This document shows positions 24,687-35,729 of a DNA stretch of 64,000 nt, in pieces. The stretch spans positions 4,092,001-4,156,000 of the forward strand of contig NZ_AP022671.1 in NCBI RefSeq assembly GCF_011405515.1, given 5' to 3'. The stretch's first letter is position 1. Each line of letters begins with the position of its first letter. Source of the DNA: Nitrospira sp. KM1. GTDB taxonomy: Bacteria > Nitrospirota > Nitrospiria > Nitrospirales > Nitrospiraceae. The position numbers were made by a program, and so were the translations under genes. The notes below the pieces were generated by a model, which made no database searches, was not told where the DNA came from, and saw only the letters and a program-made list of their open reading frames with translations.

Positions 24687-26960
24687 TCACACCTTCCCAA
24701 ACATCCTCTCAAAAAACTCCCTCACCTTTTTCATATGCTCTTCAATATCGGTCTGCAGATGCCGCGCTCCGGCCTGCCAGTCGTCGGTCGTATAGCCGAC
24801 GCGTCGGGCCAGGAAGATAAAGTCGTCCGAATCGGGATGGGGCAGGACCAGGTCCTTCGCATTGCCTCGCACCATGCGCAAGCCGTCGATGACCATGCGG
24901 ACGAACAGATAGGCCTTCCGGAGATTGTCGCCGTCCTGCCGTGTCACGAAGCCACGATCGACCAGCGCCGCAAGCGCTTGAAGCGTATTGGAGGTGCGGA
25001 GTGTCGGGTGCTCATGGCCGTGCATAATCTGGAGGTATTGCACCGCGTATTCGATATCCACCACGCCACCCGGACTGTGTTTCACATTGACGGTGCCGCG
25101 TTCGACAAGTTGTTTCACTTGTTGACGGCGAAGATCGAGCGCTGTCGGCAAGTCCAAAGGCTCTCCGCTGTACACATAGTCGTCACGATGACGTTCGACC
25201 TGCCGGCCGAGTTGGGTATCGCCTGCAACATGACGCAGCTTGATCAGCGCCTGGCGCTCGAAGGGGGCCGCGAGTCCAGCCGGGCTATAATAGTTCGTGA
25301 TTTCGTCAAGCGGGTTGCTGAGGGAGCCTTTACCTCCGTGAGGGCGAAGGCGCACATCCAAATGAAAGATGCCTTCTTGTTTTGCCTCAATCCAGCGTAA
25401 CAACTCTTGCGCGAGACGTTCGAAGTATTCGCTATTTTCTATGCCTTGTTTGCCCGCGGTCCGTCCGGTTCCACCGTAGACGAACAGCACTTCGATATCC
25501 GAGGCATAGCCCAGCTCGCCTCCGCCGAACTTTCCCATCCCGAGGATGGCAAACGGGCAGGATTTCTTGTTGTGCAAGCGTGGCGGTCCGTAACGCTTGC
25601 TTAATGTATCGCGGCAATCTTTCAAGCTTCGTTCCAGGATCACCTCGGCGAGGTCGGTAAGGGCAAGCGAAAAATCGGCCAAACCGGTTCCGGGCTCGAC
25701 GATGTGCTTCATGTCGATGCGGAAGAGTTCGCGGTCCTTGAAGCTGTTGAGAGCGGCCTTCTTGTCCTCGCCGGTCTTGGCGCGGCTCACGGTCCTGTCG
25801 AGTTCCTTCCGTAGCGAGGCTTTAGGCTTGATGAGCGGCGAGTCGCGGTAGTTTTGAAGCAGTGACAGCAGATTGTCGTGTTGCCGGCGGAGAAAATCCT
25901 CCCAGAGAAAATCGCTGGTGCCGAGCAGGCGGGCGAGCAGGGGAAACGTCCGCTTGTCGCTCACGAAGTCGAGTGCGCGGCTCTTGTGGGAAGAGCCGGC
26001 TTCTTCGACCAGGAGATCAAGGAATTGGTCAAACGCCTCCAGCGCCTTGGCTGGATTGGGAGCCCATGTCAGGGCATGGGTGAACTGTTTGATCAGCACG
26101 GCGGCGAGACGAAGTTGCTGCTGATCGGCCTCGTCTGTCAGTTTCCTGCCGTAGCGGTTGCGCACGTAGAAGCGGTCATGGAGTTTGCCCCCGTCGATCT
26201 CGAATTCGGCCTTGGTGACATAAATGTCGCGCATAGCGAGCGCATTGGCGAACGCATAGAGAAATGCGGGGGTATCGTCCGACCGAATCTCCATGATGGT
26301 ATCGGTCGGTGACCGGCTGTTGTCGAACGCGATGTGTACCGTGTGCAACAAGCCGCTGAACGAGCTCTGGCGGCTACTCAGTTCCTCCACCAGGCGCCGA
26401 TTGACCTGTTGCCGCGCCTCCTCGAATTGACCCGCATCAAGCAGGCGAATGAGGCGGGTCATTTCGTTGCGCAAACCGTTGCGTTCCGCTTCGTCGAATC
26501 TGCGACCCGGCAACGGGCGCACAGAGAAGACGTCGATGATTTTCTTACGGCTCAGTCCTGGCCGCTTCTTGAGACGCTTGGCCTGAGGCGATTCCGGTCT
26601 GGTGCTTTGGGCGGGCTGCGCCTGATCGGCAAAGGTGTAGATGCGACCCTCATCGATCGTCAGCCCGAAGACAGACAGGACACCACAAATAATTGCAAAC
26701 TCGGAGAAGTAGTCGTAGGCAACGACCGTGACTTCCGTCCGGCCGCCGGGAAGGTCGGCAATCGACAGCTCGCAGGGATTTTCGGGGGTGAGCAGAGCGG
26801 CTGAACGGACATGCTCGACGACCCGTTCTGGCGGGATCTGAGAAAAGTATCCCTGATCCATCCTCGTGACGAAATCCTTGACTACGTCGTTCTCCACATC
26901 CTGGCATTGCCGTGCCAAGCTCGAAAGCCATTCGTCGCGGGATAGCGGGGTAACAGGCAT
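24687..26960 (-). CDS. GlnE-like nucleotidyltransferase (C-terminal/adenylylation-type domain) with N-terminal regulatory domain
   Basis: A 757-residue protein. The nucleotidyltransferase core near residue 470 reads AILGMGKFGGGELGYASDIEVLF, resembling the adenylylation half of GlnE, but the second acid of the D-x-D pair is Glu (SDIE). The GlnE-associated helical domain (HSPGGVVDIEYAVQYLQ ... GLRMVRGNAKDLVLP) follows. The first 110 residues contain a beta-rich ACT-like segment (LPGGRTEVTVVAYDYFSEFA), as in GlnD-type sensors. The ATG at 26960 is preceded by TATACT, which would give an almost leaderless mRNA. It probably modifies glutamine synthetase or a similar target in response to nitrogen; the exact target is uncertain. 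Confidence 0.8.
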   Translation of the reverse strand: MPVTPLSRDEWLSSLARQCQDVENDVVKDFVTRMDQGYFSQIPPERVVEHVRSAALLTPENPCELSIADLPGGRTEVTVVAYDYFSEFAIICGVLSVFGLTIDEGRIYTFADQAQPAQSTRPESPQAKRLKKRPGLSRKKIIDVFSVRPLPGRRFDEAERNGLRNEMTRLIRLLDAGQFEEARQQVNRRLVEELSSRQSSFSGLLHTVHIAFDNSRSPTDTIMEIRSDDTPAFLYAFANALAMRDIYVTKAEFEIDGGKLHDRFYVRNRYGRKLTDEADQQQLRLAAVLIKQFTHALTWAPNPAKALEAFDQFLDLLVEEAGSSHKSRALDFVSDKRTFPLLARLLGTSDFLWEDFLRRQHDNLLSLLQNYRDSPLIKPKASLRKELDRTVSRAKTGEDKKAALNSFKDRELFRIDMKHIVEPGTGLADFSLALTDLAEVILERSLKDCRDTLSKRYGPPRLHNKKSCPFAILGMGKFGGGELGYASDIEVLFVYGGTGRTAGKQGIENSEYFERLAQELLRWIEAKQEGIFHLDVRLRPHGGKGSLSNPLDEITNYYSPAGLAAPFERQALIKLRHVAGDTQLGRQVERHRDDYVYSGEPLDLPTALDLRRQQVKQLVERGTVNVKHSPGGVVDIEYAVQYLQIMHGHEHPTLRTSNTLQALAALVDRGFVTRQDGDNLRKAYLFVRMVIDGLRMVRGNAKDLVLPHPDSDDFIFLARRVGYTTDDWQAGARHLQTDIEEHMKKVREFFERMFGKV

Positions 26961-26992
26961 CGTGCGGGAAGTATACCCGAAGCGCGAGTTTA

Positions 26993-27021
26993 TTGTGCGC
27001 ATGGAAGCGCCTCAGTATAAT
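26993..27021 (+). promoter_or_regulatory. Sigma70-type promoter giving a leaderless mRNA
   Basis: TTGTGC (26993-26998) and a perfect TATAAT (27016-27021) are separated by 17 bases. Transcription should begin about seven bases later, at or next to the ATG at 27028, and there is no ribosome-binding site. On the other strand TATACT at 26975-26970 stands in the same relation to the ATG at 26960, so the two GlnE-like genes would share a compact divergent promoter region. Confidence 0.55.
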
Positions 27022-27027
27022 GCCGCC

Positions 27028-28758
27028 ATGCCGAGACCCAACAAGCCGCGCGCCGTGTCACGGACTACTCCTGCCCCGTCTTTTGAAACGTCCAAACCTG
27101 ATCCTCTCCCGTTGCTTCTCGCTGCCGGACTCGAGCCGGGACAAGCGGAAGGGATCTTGAGGCCGTATGGATTCCGATCCGTTGCAGAGGCGGATGCCAA
27201 CCTGCAAGCGATGGCCGGGGATCCCCACACGAGACGGCAGTTGGCGGAGATCCTTGCGCCGATGCTGGAGGCAGTCAGCCGGACCGCCGATCCTGATCAG
27301 GCCTTGAATCATTGGGAGCGCCTGCTGAACGAAGTGAACCGGTCCGGCTTCCTGGATTATGTACGTCAGTTACCGCGCATGCTGGACGTGCTCTGTACGA
27401 TCTTCGGAAACAGCGATGCGCTTTCCTTCGCCCTCATCCGCGACCCTGCTCTCGTGTATTGGCTCGGCGAGGTGTCGGTTCTTGAGAAGCCTTCGACCCG
27501 GACCGGGATGGAGCAGGAACTCGAAAAAAGCCTACGGTCCGTCCAGTCGCCTGAATTGAAGCTGGAAGCTCTGCGACGGTTCCGCCGTCGTGAAATGCTG
27601 CGTATCGGCGTGCGTGATCTGCTGCGTCTGTCGGATGTCCCTGCCACGACTGCGGCCTTGTCGGATGCGGCCGCCGTGCTTATCGATGCGGCTTATCGGA
27701 CTGTGGATACCAATCTGAAAGTGCGGTACGGCACTCCGATGCATAAGAATCGATCGGGCAAATGGGTGGAAACTCGTTTCGTCGTCATCGGAATGGGGAA
27801 GCTCGGGGCGGGAGAGCTCAATTACAGTTCCGACGTCGATCTGATCTATGTCTACGAGTCTCTGAACGGAGAGACGAGGACGGCGCGAAGATCGACACAA
27901 GCGGGACTCCTCACGACGAGCGGGATCTCGAACGAAGAATATTTCGAGATGCTCTCGCGCGACCTGACGAAGGCGCTCACCGAACAAACCAAAGAGGGCT
28001 CGGTGTTCCGTGTCGATCTACGCCTGCGGGCGGAAGGGACCGTTGGCCGATTGGCGCGTTCACTCGAAGACTACGATCGGTACTATAAGACTCGCGGGCA
28101 GGTGTGGGAGCGACTCGCGCTCCTGAAGTCCAGTCCGATCGCGGGGTCTGTGGAGGTCGGGCGTGCCTTCATGCGCATCGTTCACCCATTCGTGTTCGGA
28201 GATCGGCGGGCGAAACCGGATACGGCATCCGCCCTGAAAGTCATCGAGGACGTGCGTTCCGTCAAGGATATGATCGATGCAAAAATGGCTGGCCGCGGAC
28301 ACGAGCGAAGAAACGTCAAGCTGGGAGTCGGAGGAATCCGCGAGATTGAATTTCTCGTCCAAACGATCCAAACGTTGGCCGGCCGCGCTGTTCCCGCGTT
28401 GATGGACCGCAGCACACTCGGCGGATTGAAGCGATTCGCAGCCGCAAAGTTGATTTCACCGCAGGAACGCGACGCGCTCATCGCCGCCTATATATTTCTG
28501 CGCGACGTCGAGCACAAACTGCAGATGGTGCTCGATCTGCAGACGCACGCGCTGCCGGATGAACTGGATGAATTGGAACGCTGTGCCATTCGAATGGGCT
28601 ATGGCGAGTCTGGCCGCTCAACGGCCAGACGGCGGTTTGCCGCCGATCATGACGCCCACACCGCAGTGGTCCACGAATTCTTCAAGTCGCTCTTCTATGA
28701 ACCGGGATCGTCCTCGCTGCTGAAGGCGACCTTACGGGCGATCAAGGGAGGTCGGTGA
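27028..28758 (+). CDS. GlnE-like nucleotidyltransferase (N-terminal/deadenylylation-type domain)
   Basis: A 576-residue protein, much shorter than the roughly 950 residues of two-domain GlnE. It carries one nucleotidyltransferase core (VIGMGKLGAGELNYSSDVDLIYVYE, about residues 253-280), which has the ELNxSSD form of the deadenylylating half. DLRLRAEG and the associated helical domain (GVGGIREIEFLVQTIQ, EHKLQMVLDLQTHALP) follow. The partner half appears to be the divergent gene to its left. The start at ATG 27028 is favoured by the promoter spacing; ATG 27001 is possible. It should act on glutamine synthetase adenylylation. Confidence 0.82.
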   Translation: MPRPNKPRAVSRTTPAPSFETSKPDPLPLLLAAGLEPGQAEGILRPYGFRSVAEADANLQAMAGDPHTRRQLAEILAPMLEAVSRTADPDQALNHWERLLNEVNRSGFLDYVRQLPRMLDVLCTIFGNSDALSFALIRDPALVYWLGEVSVLEKPSTRTGMEQELEKSLRSVQSPELKLEALRRFRRREMLRIGVRDLLRLSDVPATTAALSDAAAVLIDAAYRTVDTNLKVRYGTPMHKNRSGKWVETRFVVIGMGKLGAGELNYSSDVDLIYVYESLNGETRTARRSTQAGLLTTSGISNEEYFEMLSRDLTKALTEQTKEGSVFRVDLRLRAEGTVGRLARSLEDYDRYYKTRGQVWERLALLKSSPIAGSVEVGRAFMRIVHPFVFGDRRAKPDTASALKVIEDVRSVKDMIDAKMAGRGHERRNVKLGVGGIREIEFLVQTIQTLAGRAVPALMDRSTLGGLKRFAAAKLISPQERDALIAAYIFLRDVEHKLQMVLDLQTHALPDELDELERCAIRMGYGESGRSTARRRFAADHDAHTAVVHEFFKSLFYEPGSSSLLKATLRAIKGGR

Positions 28759-28800
28759 AGACGGGTGCGAATCCATACGGGACGATATCGAGCAGATCCG

Positions 28801-29442
28801 CTACACATTTCTCAGCGGCTTTGACGAGTGTTCACTCGTGCATTTGGTGCACACACTGGAGGTAATCTTGGCGTTGAGTTTTTCCTCCAGATAGTCTTCC
28901 ATCCGCTGCCACAGCCCGGACGCAGTTTTCACGCGTTTGCATTTGGCGCAGAGGCAAAGCGTGCCGCGCAGGGTCTTGAGTTCCTGGACGGTCCTGCCCA
29001 GCGCCTGGGTTTGGGCATGCAGTTCATTTTCACGTTCGATGCGGCTATCGAATTCTTCCTTGAGGCTCATGGCCATGGAGACTCTGGCTACCAACTCGGC
29101 GGGAATGACCGGCTTTCGGATGTAGTCCGTCGCTCCAGCGGTATACGCCGCAGTGAGGTCCGACGCATCGGTCTTGGCGGTCACCACAATGACGGGGAGA
29201 TGTTCGAGTCGTTCGTCCGATCGGATTCTCCGGCAGGCTTCGAGTCCATCCATGTCGGGCATGGACAGGTCCATGAGGACGATATCCACGCGATCCGAAG
29301 AAGCTCCAGCGCCGATTCCCAAGCGTGCCAGCGCTTGTGAGGCGGATTCGGCAAATACGATAGAACGGTATCCTGCGCGTTGGAGTGTCATGGCCAAGAG
29401 TTCGCGTTGCTCTTCAAAGTCGTCAACGATCAGTATGCTCAT
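28801..29442 (-). CDS. Response regulator with C-terminal zinc-ribbon-like tail
   Basis: A 213-residue regulator. Residues 1-125 are a receiver domain (VDDFEEQRE, phospho-Asp in VLMDLSMPDMDG, TAKT, Lys in YIRKPV). A helical linker leads to a short Cys-rich tail (LCLCAKCKRVK ... SVCTKCTSEHS), like the CASCKKI...CPEC tail found on some response regulators. No DNA-binding domain is present. It begins 19 bases after the stop of the hybrid kinase gene and is very probably its partner. Confidence 0.85.
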   Translation of the reverse strand: MSILIVDDFEEQRELLAMTLQRAGYRSIVFAESASQALARLGIGAGASSDRVDIVLMDLSMPDMDGLEACRRIRSDERLEHLPVIVVTAKTDASDLTAAYTAGATDYIRKPVIPAELVARVSMAMSLKEEFDSRIERENELHAQTQALGRTVQELKTLRGTLCLCAKCKRVKTASGLWQRMEDYLEEKLNAKITSSVCTKCTSEHSSKPLRNV

Positions 29443-29460
29443 GTCGTCCTCATGTGGTGC

Positions 29461-31749
29461 CTATTGGGATCGGTTGGGGGTGTCTGTCACAGACTCCATG
29501 GCGCGTTCGGCCTTTCCAATGGCTCCGGCCAACGCTTCGATCAGTTCGGTCACTGTCTGGAGATCTTGGGCGGAGGCGGCCTTTTCCAAGCGGTTGCCGA
29601 TGGAGCCGATGTCGTCCAATTGATAGGAGCCCGCCAGCCCTTTCATGCGGTGACCGATAAAGGCGATCTGCTCGAAGTGTCGTTCGGTAAGCGCGGTTTG
29701 TAAGGCTTCGACGTCGCCGCGCCGGTTCTTGAGGAACTTCGGTTTCATTTGGAGCAGGGCTTCGTCGTACGATCGGCTATCGAAATCCGCCACGGCTTGG
29801 CCGACTGACTGACTGGCCTGAGGCGTGGCGGTGGCGTAATGCTGGACGGTCTGTAAGATCACGTCCATTTTTATCGGCTTCGTGAGAAATTCATTGCAGC
29901 CGGCTTCCAGGCTTTCTCGCCTGGCTTCGTTCATCCCGTTCGCGGTGAGGGCAACGATCGGCGTCCGCGGCCGTCCCTGCTTCAACTCCCACTCACGGAT
30001 CAGGCGCGTCGCGGTGAGCCCGTCCATATCGGGCATTTGGAGGTCCATGAAGATGAGATCATATGATCCAGACTGGAAGTGTTCGATGACGCGCTCGCCG
30101 CTTTCCGCGCATTGGAGTTGGTGCGGGGTATTGCGAAGGTACAGGCGTATGACCTGTTGTGATTCAATCGAGTCTTCCGCCAAGAGAATCTTGATGCCTT
30201 TCGGGGGAAGCATGTCCGCAAGAGAAGACTGCCGCATTGCCGATTTTGGGGCGGGTCTGGTCTCATGCGAAGGTTGCGGTGCCTGCACCGGGCGGAGCGG
30301 AATCGTGAAGGCGAACGCGCTGCCCCGACCTTGTATGCTTTCTACCCCGATGTGTCCCCCCATCAGGGCGACAAGTTGCTTGCAGATCGACAATCCCAAG
30401 CCTGCTCCGCCGTAGTGCCGGTTGGATTGCGAGTCTTCCTGAGTGAATCGATCGAAAATCATCTTGGTATGCGATGGATCAATGCCAATCCCGGTATCGG
30501 TGACCGTGAATCTGACCATCTCTCGTCTCGCGTCCTCGGGAGAAGACTCCACGCGTACGGTCACGGCCCCGGAAGCCGTAAACTTGATGGCGTTCCGGAT
30601 AAGGTTCAACAGCACTTGCCGAAGGCGATAGGCATCCCCTTCGACGTGAATCGGCAGGCCCGGTTCGAGTTCCATCTTGAGCGCGAGGCCCTTCTGATTG
30701 GCTTCCGCCGTGAGCATAGCGACCGTTTCGCTCACGATTTCCGGGAGGATGAAGGGATCCTTTGCCAGTTCCAGGGTGCCGGACTCGATTTTGGCGGCGT
30801 TGAGCAGATCTTCGATGATCCGCAGAAGACCGTCGCTGGCTTTCATAGACAACTTGACCAGTTCACGCTGCTCCGCTTGCAGTCCGGAACGCAGGAGATA
30901 CTCGGAAATTCCCATGATCGCATTCAGGGGTGTGCGCATTTCATGGCTCATGTTGGCCAGAAAGTCGCTCTTGGCTTTGTTCGCTCTCTCCGCGGCGAAC
31001 CGCGCCTTGACCAGCGTCGTTTCGGCTTCCTTCCGCGCCGTGACATCTTCCGAGATTCCAAGCAGATACCGAGGGGTGCCATCGGCGTCGAACAGTGGAA
31101 TCTTTTTCGTGTGCAGAAGACGGGTGTTGCCGTCACGCGTTCGAAGCGACTCTTCGGGAATGTCCAGCAGACGGCCGCTTGTCAGAGTTTCCCGGTCTTT
31201 TGCCGTGAAGAAATCGGCTTCTTCCGCCGGAAAGAAATCATAATCGTTTCGACCTACCAGTTCGGCGCGTGAGAGGCCCATCAAGTCCTCGCCGGCTTTG
31301 TTGACCCGGACGAACCGCAGGTCTTTCGCGTCCTTGACGAACACCATGTTGGGAAGGTGTTCGAAGAGAGATTCGACGAATGCGGTGGTCTGCCTGAGTG
31401 TTTCTTCCGTCTGTTGTCTGGACCGACGCGCACGGCTGTCGACATACAGCAATCCGGCCAGAATCCAAAGTGTCGCGATTCCCGCTGAGCGATTGATAAC
31501 CGCCAACGATAGGGGTTCGCCGGAATGCGGCGGCAGAAATGGTTCTCCCATGATCGCGAGGGACCACAGCACGGTGGCCGTCAGCAGCGTTTCCGGCCCG
31601 TACCATCGCGCAACGAAGAAGGCCAAGACGAAATAGGGGAGCCAGAGAACGAACCCAATGGGAAAATACAGATCCGCCGCGAAGATGATGAGGCTGGCAC
31701 CGGTCAGTACGGCGGGTGTAAGCCTATGAAGGGAAGACACCATCGACAT
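29461..31749 (-). CDS. Membrane hybrid histidine kinase with PAS, receiver and HPt domains
   Basis: A 762-residue hybrid kinase. Domain order: four or five N-terminal membrane helices (1-105), a PAS domain (about 120-240, LPNMVFVKDAKDLRFVRVN), HisKA with the phospho-His in FLANMSHEMRTPLNAIMG, HATPase with NLIRNAIKFT and DTGIGID and GGAGLGLSI, a receiver (LLAEDSIESQ, MDLQMPDMDG, LTKPI), and a C-terminal HPt domain (IGHRMKGLAGSYQL). Such proteins run an internal His-Asp-His relay to a separate regulator, most likely the one encoded just downstream. The signal is unknown. Confidence 0.9.
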   Translation of the reverse strand: MSMVSSLHRLTPAVLTGASLIIFAADLYFPIGFVLWLPYFVLAFFVARWYGPETLLTATVLWSLAIMGEPFLPPHSGEPLSLAVINRSAGIATLWILAGLLYVDSRARRSRQQTEETLRQTTAFVESLFEHLPNMVFVKDAKDLRFVRVNKAGEDLMGLSRAELVGRNDYDFFPAEEADFFTAKDRETLTSGRLLDIPEESLRTRDGNTRLLHTKKIPLFDADGTPRYLLGISEDVTARKEAETTLVKARFAAERANKAKSDFLANMSHEMRTPLNAIMGISEYLLRSGLQAEQRELVKLSMKASDGLLRIIEDLLNAAKIESGTLELAKDPFILPEIVSETVAMLTAEANQKGLALKMELEPGLPIHVEGDAYRLRQVLLNLIRNAIKFTASGAVTVRVESSPEDARREMVRFTVTDTGIGIDPSHTKMIFDRFTQEDSQSNRHYGGAGLGLSICKQLVALMGGHIGVESIQGRGSAFAFTIPLRPVQAPQPSHETRPAPKSAMRQSSLADMLPPKGIKILLAEDSIESQQVIRLYLRNTPHQLQCAESGERVIEHFQSGSYDLIFMDLQMPDMDGLTATRLIREWELKQGRPRTPIVALTANGMNEARRESLEAGCNEFLTKPIKMDVILQTVQHYATATPQASQSVGQAVADFDSRSYDEALLQMKPKFLKNRRGDVEALQTALTERHFEQIAFIGHRMKGLAGSYQLDDIGSIGNRLEKAASAQDLQTVTELIEALAGAIGKAERAMESVTDTPNRSQ

Positions 31750-31912
31750 GCAATCACTACGCGCAATGGTTAGGCGAATTGGCTGTTCGGCACCATGTCA
31801 TTCCAGTATAGGCAGGGACGGCGCGGCCTCAAACGCATTTCGAGAAACACGCCTGGCCGGTGTGCGAATGGTGACGGACGAGTCTATCGAAGGCTGTGGC
31901 AGAGGTGAGGAA

Positions 31913-32266
31913 TCAGAGATAGCGGAGGTCGCGTTCGCTGGACAGGGCCAGATAACTTTCGCCCCATTGTTCGGGGTTATCGATCGACCAAGGTTCGTCT
32001 CGATCGGATTTGAAGCGTAAGCCATAAATGCCGCCGAACACGAGATAGGCAAGGCCGGCTCCGGAATCTTCGACCGGCTGCGCATGAGCCGGGCAAACCG
32101 GCATGCCCGGGTCGTTGCCCCAGCCCGTGACCCAATACCATTCTCCAGCCGGATTTCGGTCAAAGAGCCTGATCTGGCCGATCGCTCTCGCAGGACCTGC
32201 CTCCTTGAAGCGCGCGAAGATGCCTTCTTCGCAATTGGCGCTCGATTCGACTTCCAGGATCATCAT
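31913..32266 (-). CDS. Hypothetical soluble protein
   Basis: A 117-residue protein with aromatic-rich sequence (GEWYWVTGWGNDPGMPV, AYLVFGGIYGLRF) and no signal sequence or known motif. The ATG at 32266 has a GGAG ribosome-binding site; the frame is open further upstream but that part overlaps the groEL terminator. No family was recognised. It lies downstream of the groEL terminator on the same strand. Confidence 0.65.
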   Translation of the reverse strand: MMILEVESSANCEEGIFARFKEAGPARAIGQIRLFDRNPAGEWYWVTGWGNDPGMPVCPAHAQPVEDSGAGLAYLVFGGIYGLRFKSDRDEPWSIDNPEQWGESYLALSSERDLRYL

Positions 32267-32318
32267 TGGACTCCAGGTGATTCTGACGGCGATTGTATCA
32301 AGGAAGGTGGCAGAAACA

Positions 32319-32352
32319 CGAAGGGCCCGGTGGATGTCCACCGGGCCCTTCG
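32319..32352 (-). terminator. Intrinsic terminator of groEL
   Basis: A perfect 16-bp stem (32319-32334 with 32337-32352, CGAAGGGCCCGGTGGA and complement) with a two-base tip lies 39 bases past the groEL stop. On the minus strand it is followed by TGTTTCTG, a weak T-run. It should end groESL transcription before the hypothetical gene. Confidence 0.75.
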
Positions 32353-32390
32353 TCGAACGTCGATAGCGGCCGGCTATCGATGTCGAGTTC

Positions 32391-34043
<1,653 letters not shown>

Positions 34044-34078
34044 TTAGGATATCGATCGTCTTGCAGATGATGGTGATG

Positions 34079-34378
34079 TTAGTTCGAGAAAATGCCGAGA
34101 ATGTCTTCTTCCTTGAGGATCAGGCATTCCTCATCCTCGATCCGGAGCTTGCTGCCCGAATACTTGTCGAAAAGGACCTGGTCGCCGACCTTCACATTCT
34201 CGACTTTCTTCCCGACGGCCTGGACAATGCCTCGCTGCGGCTTTTCCTTGGCTGAATCCGGAACATAAATTCCGCCGGATGTGCGCTCCAGCTCCTCGGT
34301 GTAGGTGACGAACACGCGGTCGCCGAGCGGCGTGAAGCCCTTGGCAACGTTCTTCTTTTCCTTGGCGGCTGTACTCAT
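34079..34378 (-). CDS. groS: Co-chaperonin GroES
   Basis: A 99-residue co-chaperonin. The mobile loop ([21 protein letters not shown]), [21 protein letters not shown] and EEDILGI are all present. It caps GroEL. A GAGGAGGA ribosome-binding site lies just upstream of the ATG. No complete CIRCE operator was found before it; an RpoH-type gene lies 260 bp upstream on the same strand, so sigma-32-type control is plausible. Confidence 0.97.
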   Translation of the reverse strand: MSTAAKEKKNVAKGFTPLGDRVFVTYTEELERTSGGIYVPDSAKEKPQRGIVQAVGKKVENVKVGDQVLFDKYSGSKLRIEDEECLILKEEDILGIFSN

Positions 34379-34638
34379 ATGCAGATCCTCCTCGTGAAAG
34401 TTAACTCGACGTATATCTATGATTTAGATCGGGTTCGCACTCGGTGGCGTCAGCCTGGCACCCAAAACGAGCAGAAGCCCTCATCCCACGATACTGAGGG
34501 AGAGATAGACTCTCCCATTTCCTAGTCAAGAGGGCCGGCAACAAATTTTATCCGGCCGCCAAAACCAGAAACGGTGCATCCTACCCGATGCATATCCGTA
34601 ATAGCCAGGGGAAAATCAGATGGGGAATTGTAAGGGGG

Positions 34639-35631
34639 CTACAGGTGCAAACGGTCAAAATCCTTTACGTCCTTTTTAATGTAATCGCGCAACCGTTTGA
34701 TGATTCGAGCCTCAAGCTGGCGGGTTCGTTCCTTCGTAATGCCATATTTGTCGCCCAGATCATCGAGGGTCAGGGGGCTGTCTGAAAGAATTCGGTTACG
34801 CAGAATGTCCTCATCCCGCTCTTCGAGGGTCTTTGCGAATTCGGCCAGTTTGGTTCGGAACAAGGTCTTGAGCTGCTCCTGTGCCAGCTGTTCGTCGGCC
34901 GGAACCTGCTGCGATGGGATGACATCGAGGAGGCTGCCGTCTTGATCCTCTCCGATCGGCTGATCCAGGGACAGTTCCCAATTGCCCAGCCGCTGATCCA
35001 TCTCGACCACGTCGCGCTCACGAACATTGAGCCGGTCGGCCAAGAGCTTGGTATCCGGTGCGAATCCTTCCCGTTCGAGCTTGGCCTTTTCTTTCTTGAG
35101 ATTGTAGAAAAGCTTGCGCTGGTCTTGCGTCGTGCCGATCTTGACGAGCCGGTAGGTGTTCAGAAGATACCGGAGGATATAGGCGCGAGACCACCAAGCC
35201 GCATACGCATGAAAGCGCACGTTCTTTGATGGGTCGAATTTTTTTATTGCCTGCATCAGGCCGACGTTGCCTTCCTGAATCAAATCCATATGATCGGCGC
35301 CTGTATGCAGATATTCAGAAGCGATGGCCACGGAAACGCGCAGGTTGGCCATGATGAGTTTGACTGCGGCTTCGCGGTTGCCGTGTGTCTGGTACTCTTC
35401 GAACAATCGCAATTCTTCTTCTTTGGACAGGTAGGGATGTCGCCGGACTTCAGCGAGATATTGCTGAAGCGCAGTGACAGGAACGACCGCCGTGCTGCCG
35501 TCGCGTCCGTCTGTCGGTGGAGCCTCTTTCTCCGGCAGGGGAAGGTCCCGCGCCTCCTCTTCCGAAAGCTCCACCACGTCGGGTTCGAGTAACTCTTCCT
35601 GTTCGTCTTCGTCTTTGCCTGACTTCGCCAT
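34639..35631 (-). CDS. rpoH: RNA polymerase sigma factor, RpoH-like
   Basis: A 330-residue sigma factor. After an acidic N-terminal tail (1-45) come sigma region 2 (DLIQEGNVGLMQAIKKFDPS, FHAYAAWWSRAYILRYLL), the RpoH box-like QRKLFYNLKKEK, region 3, and region 4 (TLDDLGDKYGITKERTRQLE). The RpoH-type box and the length favour a heat-shock sigma factor over RpoD. The neighbouring groES-groEL genes on the same strand support that role. A small 7-bp hairpin (GGGAGAG/CTCTCCC near 34500) separates it from groES. Confidence 0.88.
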   Translation of the reverse strand: MAKSGKDEDEQEELLEPDVVELSEEEARDLPLPEKEAPPTDGRDGSTAVVPVTALQQYLAEVRRHPYLSKEEELRLFEEYQTHGNREAAVKLIMANLRVSVAIASEYLHTGADHMDLIQEGNVGLMQAIKKFDPSKNVRFHAYAAWWSRAYILRYLLNTYRLVKIGTTQDQRKLFYNLKKEKAKLEREGFAPDTKLLADRLNVRERDVVEMDQRLGNWELSLDQPIGEDQDGSLLDVIPSQQVPADEQLAQEQLKTLFRTKLAEFAKTLEERDEDILRNRILSDSPLTLDDLGDKYGITKERTRQLEARIIKRLRDYIKKDVKDFDRLHL

Positions 35632-35729
35632 ATGATTGGCAGACTATAACAGAAGCTCCGGCGGTGACAACGCTTGCACCTGCGAAACTCCGTCCCTATG
35701 ATGCGCGACCACACGTAGACGCTGTCTCC

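Noticed and set aside
28801-29442. Response regulator as the ANTAR antiterminator
   Set aside because: Its C-terminus is a Cys-rich tail, not the three-helix ANTAR domain.
34379-34638. CIRCE operator upstream of groES
   Set aside because: No TTAGCACTC-N9-GAGTGCTAA or close variant was found.
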